A stretch of 64,000 bases of DNA from Chloroflexota bacterium (lineage in GTDB: Bacteria; Chloroflexota; Chloroflexia; Chloroflexales; Roseiflexaceae): NCBI GenBank assembly GCA_018969485.1, contig JAGWYG010000010.1:1-64000 (forward strand). The letters are read 5' to 3'. The notes below the pieces were generated by a model. It made no database searches, was not told the DNA's origin, and saw only the letters and a program-made list of their open reading frames with translations. The translations under genes were made by a program, and so were the position numbers. Of this stretch, positions 1 to 8,404 are shown one piece after another. Within the stretch, counting starts at the first letter, position 1; each line of letters begins with the position of its first letter.

Positions 1-1140
1 GGTGGCGTGGGCGCCGGCTTCACCATCGACAACGGCAACGCCGCCGACGGTCGCGCGATCGCGCCGGCCGGCACCAGCGGCGCTGCGATCATCGGCAACA
101 CCATCGTCAACGCCGTCCGTGGCGTGCAGGGTGACTTCTACGGCCGGCCGACCAACCTGACGATCACCGGCAACACCTTCGCCGGCACGGTGAGCTACGG
201 CATCGCCGGCACCGAGGACATGTCGATCGCGTCGATCTCGGGCAACGTGTTCAACACCACGGTCGAGGGCATCGGCCTCGGCGCGGGCGTCAGCCTGGCC
301 GGCACCACGCTGGATCGCGCCCGCATCTTCACGATGCTGGACGGCCAGTCGTTCAGCCTGGCCGGCGGCTACGCGCTCAAGGACTATCGCGACGCGACGG
401 TCTACGTGACGGCGACGACGTCCATCCAGGACGCGATCGACGGCGCGGCGGCACTCGACACGGTGCTGGTGGGCCCGGGCAGCTACGCCGAGCCGCTGAC
501 CATCGGCAGCGACCTGACGCTGATCTCGCACGCCGGTGCCGGCTCCACCACGATCCGTGGCGCGGCGCCGACCGGCGAGACCGTCCGCTTCGCGGCCGAT
601 GGTGTGACGCTGGGTGGCGCGGGCGCCGGCTTCACCATCGACAACGGCAACGCCGCCGACGGTCGCGCGATCGCGCCGGCCGGCACCGGCGGCGCTGCGA
701 TCATCGGCAACACCATCGTCAACGCCGTCCGCGGCGTGCAGGGCGACTTCTACGGCCGGCCGACCAACCTGACGATCACCGGCAACACGTTCTCGAGCTC
801 GGTGAGCTACGGCATCGCCGGCACCGAGGGCATGACGCTGGCGGCGCTGGGTGGCAACACCTTCGCCACCACGGTCGAGGGCATCGGCCTCGGCGCGGGC
901 GTCAGCCTGGCCGGCAGCGTGCTGGACCGCGCCGGCATCTTCAGCCTGCTGGGCGCCCAGACGCTGACGCTCGGCAACGGCTACGCGCTCAAGGACTACC
1001 GCGACGCGACGGTGTACGTGACGGCGGCGACGTCCATCCAGGGCGCGCTCGACGGCGCGACCGCCGGCGACACGGTGCTGGTGGGCCCGGGCCGCTACGC
1101 CCAGGCGATGACCATCGGCAAGGCGTTGACGATCACCGGC
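1..1140 (+). repeat. 612-bp in-gene tandem repeat
   Basis: The segment beginning ggcgccggcttcaccatcga at base 11 recurs with a 612-bp period (ttcacc at 19 and again at 631). Unit 1 is about 1-612 and unit 2 is about 613-1140, after which similarity fades. Long stretches are almost identical in DNA, including synonymous positions, so the duplication is recent or kept homogeneous by gene conversion. The period is 204 codons, so the frame is preserved. Confidence 0.9.
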
Positions 1141-4100
1141 GCCGTCGACGGACTGGGTGAGGCGACGACCGTGCTGTCGCTCGCCTCGGGCCAGACCGGC
1201 ATCACCATCGGCGCATCGAACATCGCGCTGGCCAACCTGCGACTGCAGCAGGCCGTGCCGGGCACCCGATACGAGCGCGGCATCAACGCCGCTGCGAGCG
1301 TCGGCGGCCTGACGCTCACCAACTTCACCGTGGATGGCGCCAACGAAGGCCTGCGTGTCGCAAGCAACGCCAACCTCGACGGCCTGGTCGTCGCGAACAG
1401 CCACTTCGACAACAACGTCCGGGGCTGGTACCTCGCCGCCGACAGCGCCGCCGCGACTGGCAGCACGAGCGTCAGGAACGTCACGGTGACCGGAACGACC
1501 TTCAACGGCAACCGGCGCAGCGGCATCTACGCCGAGAAGCTCGACAACGCCGTGTTCGACGGCATCGCCGTGACGAACAGCGGCACCGACTCCAGCTTCG
1601 GTCTCAACCACGGCATCGAGCTGAATCTGAAGTGGAAGGCGTACAGCAACATCACCATCCGCAACGCGACGGTCAGCGGCAGCGGCGTCTACGGCACGGC
1701 GACCAACGCGCGCACGCCGGCAGCGATCGTCATCGCCGCACGACGCGACGGTACATTCGCCACGCCCGCCGCATCGCTGGCGAACCTGACCATCGAGAAC
1801 ACGGTGATCAGCGGCCCGGAGAACGCGCTGCGCTTCGGCCAGCCGGGCACCGGCGGCGCCGGCCTGACCAACGCGGTGGTCCGCAATACATCGCTGATCG
1901 GTGGCAATGTGCGCGGCACCACCGGATTTGGTCTGATCAACGAGGGCAGTACGGTCATCGGCGCATCCGGCAACTGGTGGGGCAGCAACGCGCAAGCGAC
2001 AATCGCCGGCCGCATCAGCGGCCTGACGAACGTCGATGCCAGCAGCTACCTCGGCAGCGGCGCCAACGCCGCCAGCGGCCTCGGGTTCCAGGGGAACTTC
2101 GGCAACCTGTGGGTCACGGCACTCGGCGCCCAGACCGGCACCGTCGGCCGCGTGCAGGAAGCGCTCAATCTCGTCACCACCGGTGGCGCGGTCAACCTGA
2201 ATCCCGGCGCGTACACCGACGGCACCGTCAGCATCGCGTCGAGCCTGCAGGACCTGACCATCACCGTCCCCAGCGGCGCGACCGGCTTCTCGCTCGCGCT
2301 CGCCGGTACGACGGCAAACGGCCTGGTGGTCCTGGGCACGGGTGCGGTGAATGTCACCGGCAACGCGGCGGCGAACCTGCTGGCCGGCAACACGGGCAAC
2401 AACGTGCTGGCCGGTCTGGCAGGCGTCGACACGCTCGTCGGCAACGCAGGCAATGACACGCTTGATGGCGGAGCCGGCGATGACACGCTTGATGGCGGCA
2501 TCGGCAACGACACGCTGACTGGTGGTGCCGGTAACGACACCCTGGTGCCAGGCCCGGGCGCTGACACCGTCAACGCCGGTGACGGCAATGACCGCGTGAT
2601 CATCGCGCTGCCCGGCGACATCACCGGCGATATCCTCGACGGTGGTGCCGGTAGCGACACCATCCTGTTCACCAGCAGTGTCGCCGGACAGACTCTCACG
2701 ATCCCGGCGGTGAGCGCCATCGAGAACGTGACGATCGGCGATGCGACTGGCTCCTCGGCCGCCACGACTTCGCTCAATCTCGACGCTGCCGCAGCCACGG
2801 GCGCGCTGGTGCTGACCGGCAACAACGGCGCCAACGCCATCACCGGCGGCGCCGGCAACGACACGCTCGTCGGCAATGCCGGCAACGACGTGCTCAACGG
2901 TGGCCCGGGCAACGACACGCTCAACGGCGGCCCGGGCACCAACACCCTCACCGGTGGTGACGGCAACGACACCGCCGTATTCGCCCTGGCCCGCGCTGCC
3001 TACACCATCGTCTTCAGCGGCGTGAACCCGGTGGTCACCGGGCCGACGAGCAGCGATACGCTGATCGGCATGGAGATCATGGTCTTCGCCGACCAGACCG
3101 TCGACGCGCCCGTAGCGACGGCGACGCCGACCAACACCGCGACGCCGACCAACACCGCGACGCCGACCAGCACCGCGACGCCGACCAACACCGCGACGGC
3201 AACGCCGCTGTCGACAGCGACGCCGACCAGCACGCCGACGCCGCTGCCCACCGTGGCCGTGACGGCGGCACCACTGCCGGCGCCAGTCGTCACCGGCATG
3301 AATCCGGCGACCGGTGACGATGCCACGGTCACGACGGTGCAGATCAGCGGCTCGAACTTCCGCGACAACCTGACAATCAGCCTCAGCGACGCGAGCGGCA
3401 CGCGCACAGGCCTGAACGCCATCAGCGTCGTGAGCAACACCCAGCTGAGCGCCCAGGTGCCGGCCGGCCTTGCCAGTGGCGAGTACACCCTCGAGGTGTG
3501 CAACCCCGACGGGCAGTGTGGTCTGTTGCCGCGTGGCTTCACCGTCACCGGCGCCGGCCCGAGCCTGCAGCGTATCGCACCAGCCCAGGGCTCGACCACC
3601 GCTCCGGTGCTGGTAACGCTGTACGGCTTCAACTTCCGCGACGGCATGACCGCGCAGGTCGGTACGACGGCGCTGACCTCGGTCACGCGCATCAGCGACC
3701 GATTGGCGACCGGTTTCCTGCCGGCAGGCGTGGCAGCCGACACCTACGACATCACCGTCCGCAATACTGCTACCGGGCCGGCGAGCACGCTGGCGGACGC
3801 CTACACGACCTTCGACCTGGCGACCGATGACATCGCGATCGGCGACGATGACCTGACGACCAACCCGTCGACGGTGCGCAGCGGCGCGACCGCGCTGCTC
3901 CAGCTCAACGTCGCGCGACGCGGCAATGGAACGGCCCCGGTGAGCGTGCCGGTCGCGTTCTACCGCCGCGAGTCGAACGGCACGCTGGTCGAGATCGGCC
4001 GCGCCACCTCGGCGCCGATCGATCCCGGCGCCATCACGCCGGCGGTGGTCAGCATCGCCTGGGACACCACCAGTCTCGTGGGTGACGTGGCCATCGTCGC

Positions 4101-4950
4101 AGTCGCCGATCCTGATGGCACCCTGGACGAGGCGGTGACGACCAACAACACGGCACAGCGGACGATCACCGTGATGCCGGTCACGGCCGTCGACCAGATC
4201 GCGCCGGTGGTACTCGACGTCAACCTGAATGACGGGGTGACGGAAGTCATCGACGGTGTCGCCTCGGTGGTGGTGACCGCCAACGACAATGCGGGTGGCA
4301 GCGGCCTGGCGGGTATGTACATCGTCGAACGCGTCTTCGATGCCGGTTCGCTCACCTGGTCAGTCACCCAGGAGACGGGCTGGATCCCGTTCAGCCCACG
4401 GTACCCGCTGGCGCTGGCGGGCGGCGCCGGCCTGCGCTACATCCAGGTCTGGGTGAGCGATGTCGAAGGCAACATCTCGGAACGGCCAGCGCGTGCGACC
4501 GTCAACTTCACGCCCGACAGCGCACCGCTGCTGCAGGGACAGGTCAAGCTGTTCCGCCGGACGCTCAACCCGGGCGAGCAGCTCAGCGTGTCGCTCAGCG
4601 CGCTCACCGGCGACGCCGACCTGTACATCTGGGGACCGGACGGCAGCCTGGTCGGTTCGAGCGATCTGGTGGGCGCAGTGACTGATGCGGTGAGCTTCAC
4701 GGCGACGGGCTTCGGTGTGTATCAGATCGAGGTGGTCGGCTTTGCCGAGAGCACGTATCGCCTGACGATCACCGATGGCCCGGGCAGCAGTGCGGCGGCC
4801 CGCTCGGCGCCGGCGATCCTGAGCGGCAAGCCGGTCCGGAGCACGCCGTCGGTGGCGGCGTCGGCGGCACCGGCCACCACCACGGCGGTGACTGTAGCGC
4901 CGCGGTTCAACTACACGATCTACTTCCCCTACCTGGCATGGCCGCGCTGA
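1..4950 (+). CDS. Giant secreted beta-helix / RTX / TIG repeat protein (5' end outside window)
   Basis: The frame is open from base 1, and the first codons match the inside of a repeat, so the true N-terminus lies upstream. Counting from the GTG at 7, residues 1-700 form right-handed beta-helix repeats with two near-identical ~204-aa units. RTX-type nonapeptides (GGAGNDTL, GGPGNDTL) lie at about 810-850 and 940-990, followed by a TPTNTATPT linker at about 1032-1095. Two IPT/TIG Ig-like folds span about 1097-1265, a CARDB-like domain about 1275-1390, another Ig-like region to about 1500, and a pre-peptidase C-terminal domain about 1518-1595. The protein ends in FNYTIYFPYLAWPR, similar to the short hydrophobic-aromatic tail of many Chloroflexota secreted proteins. 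Likely role: a calcium-binding extracellular or cell-surface adhesin or polysaccharide-binding protein. No catalytic residues can be assigned. Confidence 0.85.
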   Translation, partial: GGVGAGFTIDNGNAADGRAIAPAGTSGAAIIGNTIVNAVRGVQGDFYGRPTNLTITGNTFAGTVSYGIAGTEDMSIASISGNVFNTTVEGIGLGAGVSLAGTTLDRARIFTMLDGQSFSLAGGYALKDYRDATVYVTATTSIQDAIDGAAALDTVLVGPGSYAEPLTIGSDLTLISHAGAGSTTIRGAAPTGETVRFAADGVTLGGAGAGFTIDNGNAADGRAIAPAGTGGAAIIGNTIVNAVRGVQGDFYGRPTNLTITGNTFSSSVSYGIAGTEGMTLAALGGNTFATTVEGIGLGAGVSLAGSVLDRAGIFSLLGAQTLTLGNGYALKDYRDATVYVTAATSIQGALDGATAGDTVLVGPGRYAQAMTIGKALTITGAVDGLGEATTVLSLASGQTGITIGASNIALANLRLQQAVPGTRYERGINAAASVGGLTLTNFTVDGANEGLRVASNANLDGLVVANSHFDNNVRGWYLAADSAAATGSTSVRNVTVTGTTFNGNRRSGIYAEKLDNAVFDGIAVTNSGTDSSFGLNHGIELNLKWKAYSNITIRNATVSGSGVYGTATNARTPAAIVIAARRDGTFATPAASLANLTIENTVISGPENALRFGQPGTGGAGLTNAVVRNTSLIGGNVRGTTGFGLINEGSTVIGASGNWWGSNAQATIAGRISGLTNVDASSYLGSGANAASGLGFQGNFGNLWVTALGAQTGTVGRVQEALNLVTTGGAVNLNPGAYTDGTVSIASSLQDLTITVPSGATGFSLALAGTTANGLVVLGTGAVNVTGNAAANLLAGNTGNNVLAGLAGVDTLVGNAGNDTLDGGAGDDTLDGGIGNDTLTGGAGNDTLVPGPGADTVNAGDGNDRVIIALPGDITGDILDGGAGSDTILFTSSVAGQTLTIPAVSAIENVTIGDATGSSAATTSLNLDAAAATGALVLTGNNGANAITGGAGNDTLVGNAGNDVLNGGPGNDTLNGGPGTNTLTGGDGNDTAVFALARAAYTIVFSGVNPVVTGPTSSDTLIGMEIMVFADQTVDAPVATATPTNTATPTNTATPTSTATPTNTATATPLSTATPTSTPTPLPTVAVTAAPLPAPVVTGMNPATGDDATVTTVQISGSNFRDNLTISLSDASGTRTGLNAISVVSNTQLSAQVPAGLASGEYTLEVCNPDGQCGLLPRGFTVTGAGPSLQRIAPAQGSTTAPVLVTLYGFNFRDGMTAQVGTTALTSVTRISDRLATGFLPAGVAADTYDITVRNTATGPASTLADAYTTFDLATDDIAIGDDDLTTNPSTVRSGATALLQLNVARRGNGTAPVSVPVAFYRRESNGTLVEIGRATSAPIDPGAITPAVVSIAWDTTSLVGDVAIVAVADPDGTLDEAVTTNNTAQRTITVMPVTAVDQIAPVVLDVNLNDGVTEVIDGVASVVVTANDNAGGSGLAGMYIVERVFDAGSLTWSVTQETGWIPFSPRYPLALAGGAGLRYIQVWVSDVEGNISERPARATVNFTPDSAPLLQGQVKLFRRTLNPGEQLSVSLSALTGDADLYIWGPDGSLVGSSDLVGAVTDAVSFTATGFGVYQIEVVGFAESTYRLTITDGPGSSAAARSAPAILSGKPVRSTPSVAASAAPATTTAVTVAPRFNYTIYFPYLAWPR

Positions 4951-4962
4951 GGGCCATGAGCG

Positions 4963-4988
4963 CCGTCGCCGCCGGCCGGCGGCGACGG
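4963..4988. terminator. Perfect 13-bp palindrome after the giant gene
   Basis: CCGTCGCCGCCGG is followed directly by its reverse complement, 13 bases after the stop codon. It has no T-tract. It is probably the transcription terminator or 3'-end stabiliser of the upstream gene. Confidence 0.6.
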
Positions 4989-5098
4989 ACCGACCGAACT
5001 ACGGCATGAACCTGCTGAGCCATCCAGCGATGCACCGCCTGCGGTGCCCGCCGGGGTGGCTCGGTGGTTCCTGGCTGATGCACAGCGAGGGGGCGGAC

Positions 5099-5476
5099 AT
5101 GCATCCGGCACAGACAGCCCTGGTGGCAGGCCCGTACGCATGCCAGGCTGCCGGCCAGCTTGGCATCTACCACACCGACCTGGTGGTGATGGATGTGCCG
5201 GGGCTTGCTGCAGCGGCGCTGCTCCTGACGCGACGCTCACCGGCATGGCTGGTCATCGCTCTGGCCGATCTCGCGCCCACGACGCTGCGGTTGTTTCGTC
5301 AGACACAGCACACCCGCCTCAGCGGCGTCATCGTCATCGCCGAGCACTGGCTGTGTGCATACCGCGGCCAGTGCTGCCGCCTCAGCCGGCGGGCGCCGCG
5401 AACGCCTGCGGGGTTGCAGCAGCTCCTCGCCTGGGGCGCGCCCGATCAGGCCGGTGCGCTCGCCTTCATCGACTGA
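5099..5476 (+). CDS. Small receiver-like protein, copy A (125 aa)
   Basis: The start at 5099 follows GAGGGGGCGG. The protein has alternating hydrophobic strands (DLVVMDV, WLVIALAD, GVIVIAE) and helices, as in a CheY-type receiver or flavodoxin-like alpha/beta fold. A clear acidic pocket plus phospho-acceptor Asp and conserved Lys are not evident. Its C-terminal half aligns with the 124-aa protein at 46589-46963: LRLFRQ/LRLYRQ, VIVIAE/VIVVDE, AYRG/AYRG, AGLQQLLAWG/AGMRTLLEWG, and endings AFID/GIHD. The two are diverged paralogues of a family I cannot name. It stands alone with no kinase or output domain next to it. An in-frame ATG at 5006 is possible but lacks homology. Confidence 0.6.
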   Translation: MHPAQTALVAGPYACQAAGQLGIYHTDLVVMDVPGLAAAALLLTRRSPAWLVIALADLAPTTLRLFRQTQHTRLSGVIVIAEHWLCAYRGQCCRLSRRAPRTPAGLQQLLAWGAPDQAGALAFID

Positions 5477-5546
5477 CGGCAGCCACATATGCCACCGGCG
5501 CTGCTGGCTGGCCGTGGTGCGCGAGGCGCAGCGGTGTCCAGTATGC

Positions 5547-5552
5547 TATGAT
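5547..5552 (+). promoter_or_regulatory. Extended -10 promoter element (TGC-TATGAT)
   Basis: TATGAT preceded by TGC lies about 40 bases before the solute-binding protein start. No convincing -35 was found at 17 bp, so an extended -10 promoter is inferred. Confidence 0.45.
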
Positions 5553-5592
5553 GGTGCGACGGAAACGCGATCCGCCACAGGGAGAGATGCTC

Positions 5593-6873
5593 ATGGCTAC
5601 GTTCAGCCGGCGCCAGGCGTTGCGCCTCGCCGCAACCGGCGGCCTCGGTGGCCTGCTCGGCGCGTGCAGCCTGCCCACGCTGGCCACGCCGCCGACGCCG
5701 ACTGCCGCGACCCCGACGACGGTCGTCGTCTGGAACTGGCTTGATGATGCGCTGACGGGCCTGGTCGCCGAGTTCGAGCGATCGCATCCACTGGTGCGGG
5801 TGCGTCTCGAGCGCGTCGGGTACCAGCAGGCGTACCGCCAGTTTGTCAGCGCGCTTCAGGCCGGCACCGGCGCGCCCGATGTGTTCATCACCGACCGCAC
5901 GATGCTGGGCATGCTGCGCGAGCAGGCGGGGCTCGCCGATCTGGCGGCAGCACCGTTCGACGGCGCCGGGCTGCGCGAGTCGTTCGTGCCCTGGGCCTGG
6001 CAGGCGACCGGATTCGCCGGCCGCCAGGTGGCGCTGCCGTGGGCGATCGGTGTCGGCACCGCATGGTATCGTGCCGATGTCTTCGCGCGCGCGGGCCTAC
6101 CCGCTGACCCGGCGGAGCTCCAGGCACAGGTGCGCAGCTGGGATGACTGGCTGGCGCTGGATGAGGCGCTGCAGCGCGCGTTGCCCGACCACCGCCTGGT
6201 GGCCGAATCGCGCCGGCTGTTCGCGGTGGTGGCGGCACAGCAGGGCGGTGGCTGGCTCACCGGCGACCGACTCGATCTGGCGCGACGTGCGTTGCCGGCT
6301 GCCGAGTTCGTCGCCGGCCTGCAGCGCCGGGGCGTACCGGCCGAGTTGCGCCGCGACGAGATCGGCCCGTCGCTGGTGACAGGGACTGCTGCAGGGTTCG
6401 TCGATGCCGCCTGGAACCTGCTGCTGCTACAGCAGAATGTGCCGACGACGGCGGGCGCGTGGCGCATGATCCGGCCGCCGGGTGGCGATTTCAGCGTCTC
6501 CGCGCTGGCGTTGCTCATTCCAGAGCAGTCGCTGGTGCAAGACGCGGCGTGGTCGCTGGTGCGCGCGCTCTGCGCCACGGCCGAGCTACAGAACCTGGCG
6601 CTGCAGGGTGCGGGGGTGCTGCCGGCGTTCATGCCAGCATGGAGCGATCCGCTCTACGATCGCCCGGTGGGCTTCTTCGGCGACCAGCCGGCGTTCCGCC
6701 TGCTCAGCGAGGCGGCGCAGGCACAGCCGGAGGTGGTGCTGAGCCGCTATGATGCGGCGATCGAAGCGGCGCTCGACAACGTGGCCGGCAGCGTGGCGCG
6801 CGGCAGCGTCGAGCCGCTGCCGGCGATCGAAGCCGCGGAGCAGGCGCTGCGCCGCCAGTACCCCGAGCTGTAA
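5593..6873 (+). CDS. ABC transporter solute-binding lipoprotein (sugar type)
   Basis: Extracellular substrate-binding component of an ABC importer, 426 aa. It starts with SRRQALRLAATGG, a twin-arginine-like signal, then the lipobox LLGAC, so it should be lipid-anchored outside the membrane. A short TPTPTAATPTT spacer leads into a family-1 (MalE/UgpB-like) fold: VVVWNW near the mature N-terminus, then FERSHPLVRVRLERVGY, PDVFITDR and LPWAIGVGTAWYRADVF. The ATG at 5593 is preferred because GGGAGAG (5580-5586) is well spaced; an ATG six bases earlier is possible. No permease or ATPase gene is adjacent, so the partner transporter must be elsewhere. The ligand cannot be predicted from sequence, though the nearby catabolic operon makes a carbohydrate plausible. 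Confidence 0.85.
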   Translation: MATFSRRQALRLAATGGLGGLLGACSLPTLATPPTPTAATPTTVVVWNWLDDALTGLVAEFERSHPLVRVRLERVGYQQAYRQFVSALQAGTGAPDVFITDRTMLGMLREQAGLADLAAAPFDGAGLRESFVPWAWQATGFAGRQVALPWAIGVGTAWYRADVFARAGLPADPAELQAQVRSWDDWLALDEALQRALPDHRLVAESRRLFAVVAAQQGGGWLTGDRLDLARRALPAAEFVAGLQRRGVPAELRRDEIGPSLVTGTAAGFVDAAWNLLLLQQNVPTTAGAWRMIRPPGGDFSVSALALLIPEQSLVQDAAWSLVRALCATAELQNLALQGAGVLPAFMPAWSDPLYDRPVGFFGDQPAFRLLSEAAQAQPEVVLSRYDAAIEAALDNVAGSVARGSVEPLPAIEAAEQALRRQYPEL

Positions 6874-7127
6874 CGCGCCGCTGTGCCGGGCTTGGCGCCG
6901 GGCAGCATCGCCGCGAACCAACCGGCCGGTGCAGCGGCGTGCCTGCGAGCGCCGTCGCGCTGCAGCGCCGGCGTCCGTGCGCCAGCCCCTGCCGCCGCAG
7001 GCGAGGTGCACCCTGCCCGCAGCTACAGGCGGGCGCTGGCGCCGCGCCGGGTGCGCCGTGGCCCACGCCGCGCAACAACGTGCCCCAGCCGGTCGTTGTA
7101 TCACCAGGATGGCGCGAGGAGGTCGGG

Positions 7128-8339
7128 ATGCACAGGCGCTGGATACTCGGGTTGATCGTGGCAGGCGTGATCGCCGTCCCGGCGGCGCACGCCGCCTCCA
7201 GCCGCGGCGGCGAGCGGGTCATCATCGGTGCCGACGAGGTTGTCGCGGATGATCTGGTGATCGCGGCGAGCGAGCTGGTGATCGATGGCCGCATCGAGGG
7301 CGACCTGATCGCTGCGGCCGAGACGATCACCATCAATGGCGTGGTGACCGGTGATGTCATCGCGGCAGCGAACCGCATCACCATCGCCGGAGTGGTCGAG
7401 GATGACGTTCGCCTGGCGGCGGGCGATCTGACGTTGCAGGCCGAGGCCGGCGTCGGTGACGACATGATCGGCGCGGCCGGCACGGTGCTGATCGTGCCGG
7501 CGAGCCGGGTCGGTGGTGATCTGGCGGTCGCCGGCGGCACCGTGACGGTGCGCGGTGCCGTGGCGCGCCGCGCCGACGTGGCCAGCCAGCAACTGGTGCT
7601 CGGGGGCCCGGTCGGCGAGGCCGTCGCAGTCTACGCCGATGACATCGTGGTCGAAACAGCCGCCCGCATCGGCGGAATGCTGACGGCGCACTCGCCGGCC
7701 CCGCCATCGGTGGCTGACGGCGCACAGCTAGGCGGGCTGACGCACATCGTCACCGAGCGCGCAGACGCCGGGGAGCACGCGGCGCCGCCGGACGGCGGCG
7801 CGCTCGAGCCGCTGTTCGCATTGCTGCGGCAACTGGTGACGCTCCTGCTGGTGGGTGCCGTGCTGGTGTGGCTGCTGCCGGTGCGGCTGGCACGACTGGC
7901 CGACGGCGTGGTGCAGCAGCCCGGCCCAACATTGCTGGCCGGTGCGCTGGCCAGTGCGGCGCTGGTGCTCGGCGGATCCATGCTGCTGCTCGTGACCATC
8001 ATCGGCGGCGTGGTATTTGGCATGCTGACGCTCGGCGATCTGGCAGGCGCGATTGTGGCTACCGGCAGCGTGGCGCTGGCCGGTGTGATCGTGGCCGGCA
8101 TCATCGGCGGCGGCCTGGTGGCGCCGGTGATCGTCGGCTATGGCATGGGGCGAAGCCTGCTCGCGCGCCTGCGACCGGCGTGGCTGGATCAGCGGCTGGC
8201 GCCGCTTGCGCTCGGCGTGCTGCTGGTCTCATCGCTGCTCGCCATCCCGTGGGTCGGCGGGCTGATCGCGCTGCTGGTGCTGGCGCTCGCCCTGGGCGTG
8301 CTGTGGCGCGAATGGCGCGGCGAGTCGCCGGCTGCGTAG
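7128..8339 (+). CDS. Secreted/membrane-anchored polymer-forming (bactofilin-like) protein
   Basis: 403-aa protein starting after GAGGAGGT. Residues 1-24 form a Sec signal (ILGLIVAGVIAVPAAHA). Residues 30-200 contain short hydrophobic beta-helix rungs typical of polymer-forming cytoskeletal domains (VIIGADEVVADDLVIAA, VIDGRIEGDLIAAAETI, ITINGVVTGDVIAAANRI). The C-terminal half (about 225-395) has a predicted membrane region of five or more helices rich in Leu, Val and Gly. Canonical bactofilins are short and cytosolic, so a signal peptide plus polytopic membrane domain suggests an envelope version with the rungs outside the membrane. It is monocistronic and convergent with the catabolic operon. 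The 254 bp upstream (6874-7127) hold nothing I can support. Confidence 0.75.
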   Translation: MHRRWILGLIVAGVIAVPAAHAASSRGGERVIIGADEVVADDLVIAASELVIDGRIEGDLIAAAETITINGVVTGDVIAAANRITIAGVVEDDVRLAAGDLTLQAEAGVGDDMIGAAGTVLIVPASRVGGDLAVAGGTVTVRGAVARRADVASQQLVLGGPVGEAVAVYADDIVVETAARIGGMLTAHSPAPPSVADGAQLGGLTHIVTERADAGEHAAPPDGGALEPLFALLRQLVTLLLVGAVLVWLLPVRLARLADGVVQQPGPTLLAGALASAALVLGGSMLLLVTIIGGVVFGMLTLGDLAGAIVATGSVALAGVIVAGIIGGGLVAPVIVGYGMGRSLLARLRPAWLDQRLAPLALGVLLVSSLLAIPWVGGLIALLVLALALGVLWREWRGESPAA

Positions 8340-8359
8340 CTCTGGCGCCACGCGCAGCC

Positions 8360-8380
8360 GGGGCACGCTGTGCGTACCCC
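8360..8380. terminator. Hairpin between convergent genes
   Basis: GGGGCACGC-TGT-GCGTACCCC, nine-base arms with one mismatch and a three-base loop. It is placed between convergent stop codons at 8339 and 8405, so it may end transcription from both sides. No T-tract. Confidence 0.5.
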
Positions 8381-8404
8381 GACGGGTCGCGGTGACGCGC
8401 GGCC

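Noticed and set aside
2046-2972. Long open frames opposite genuine genes (for example antisense to the giant protein)
   Set aside because: They come from high GC at codon position 3 of the true gene, are Pro/Ser/Val-rich, and lack ribosome sites.
3100-3290. TPTNTATPT-coding DNA as a satellite or CRISPR-like repeat
   Set aside because: It is an in-frame low-complexity protein linker with no spacers of constant length.
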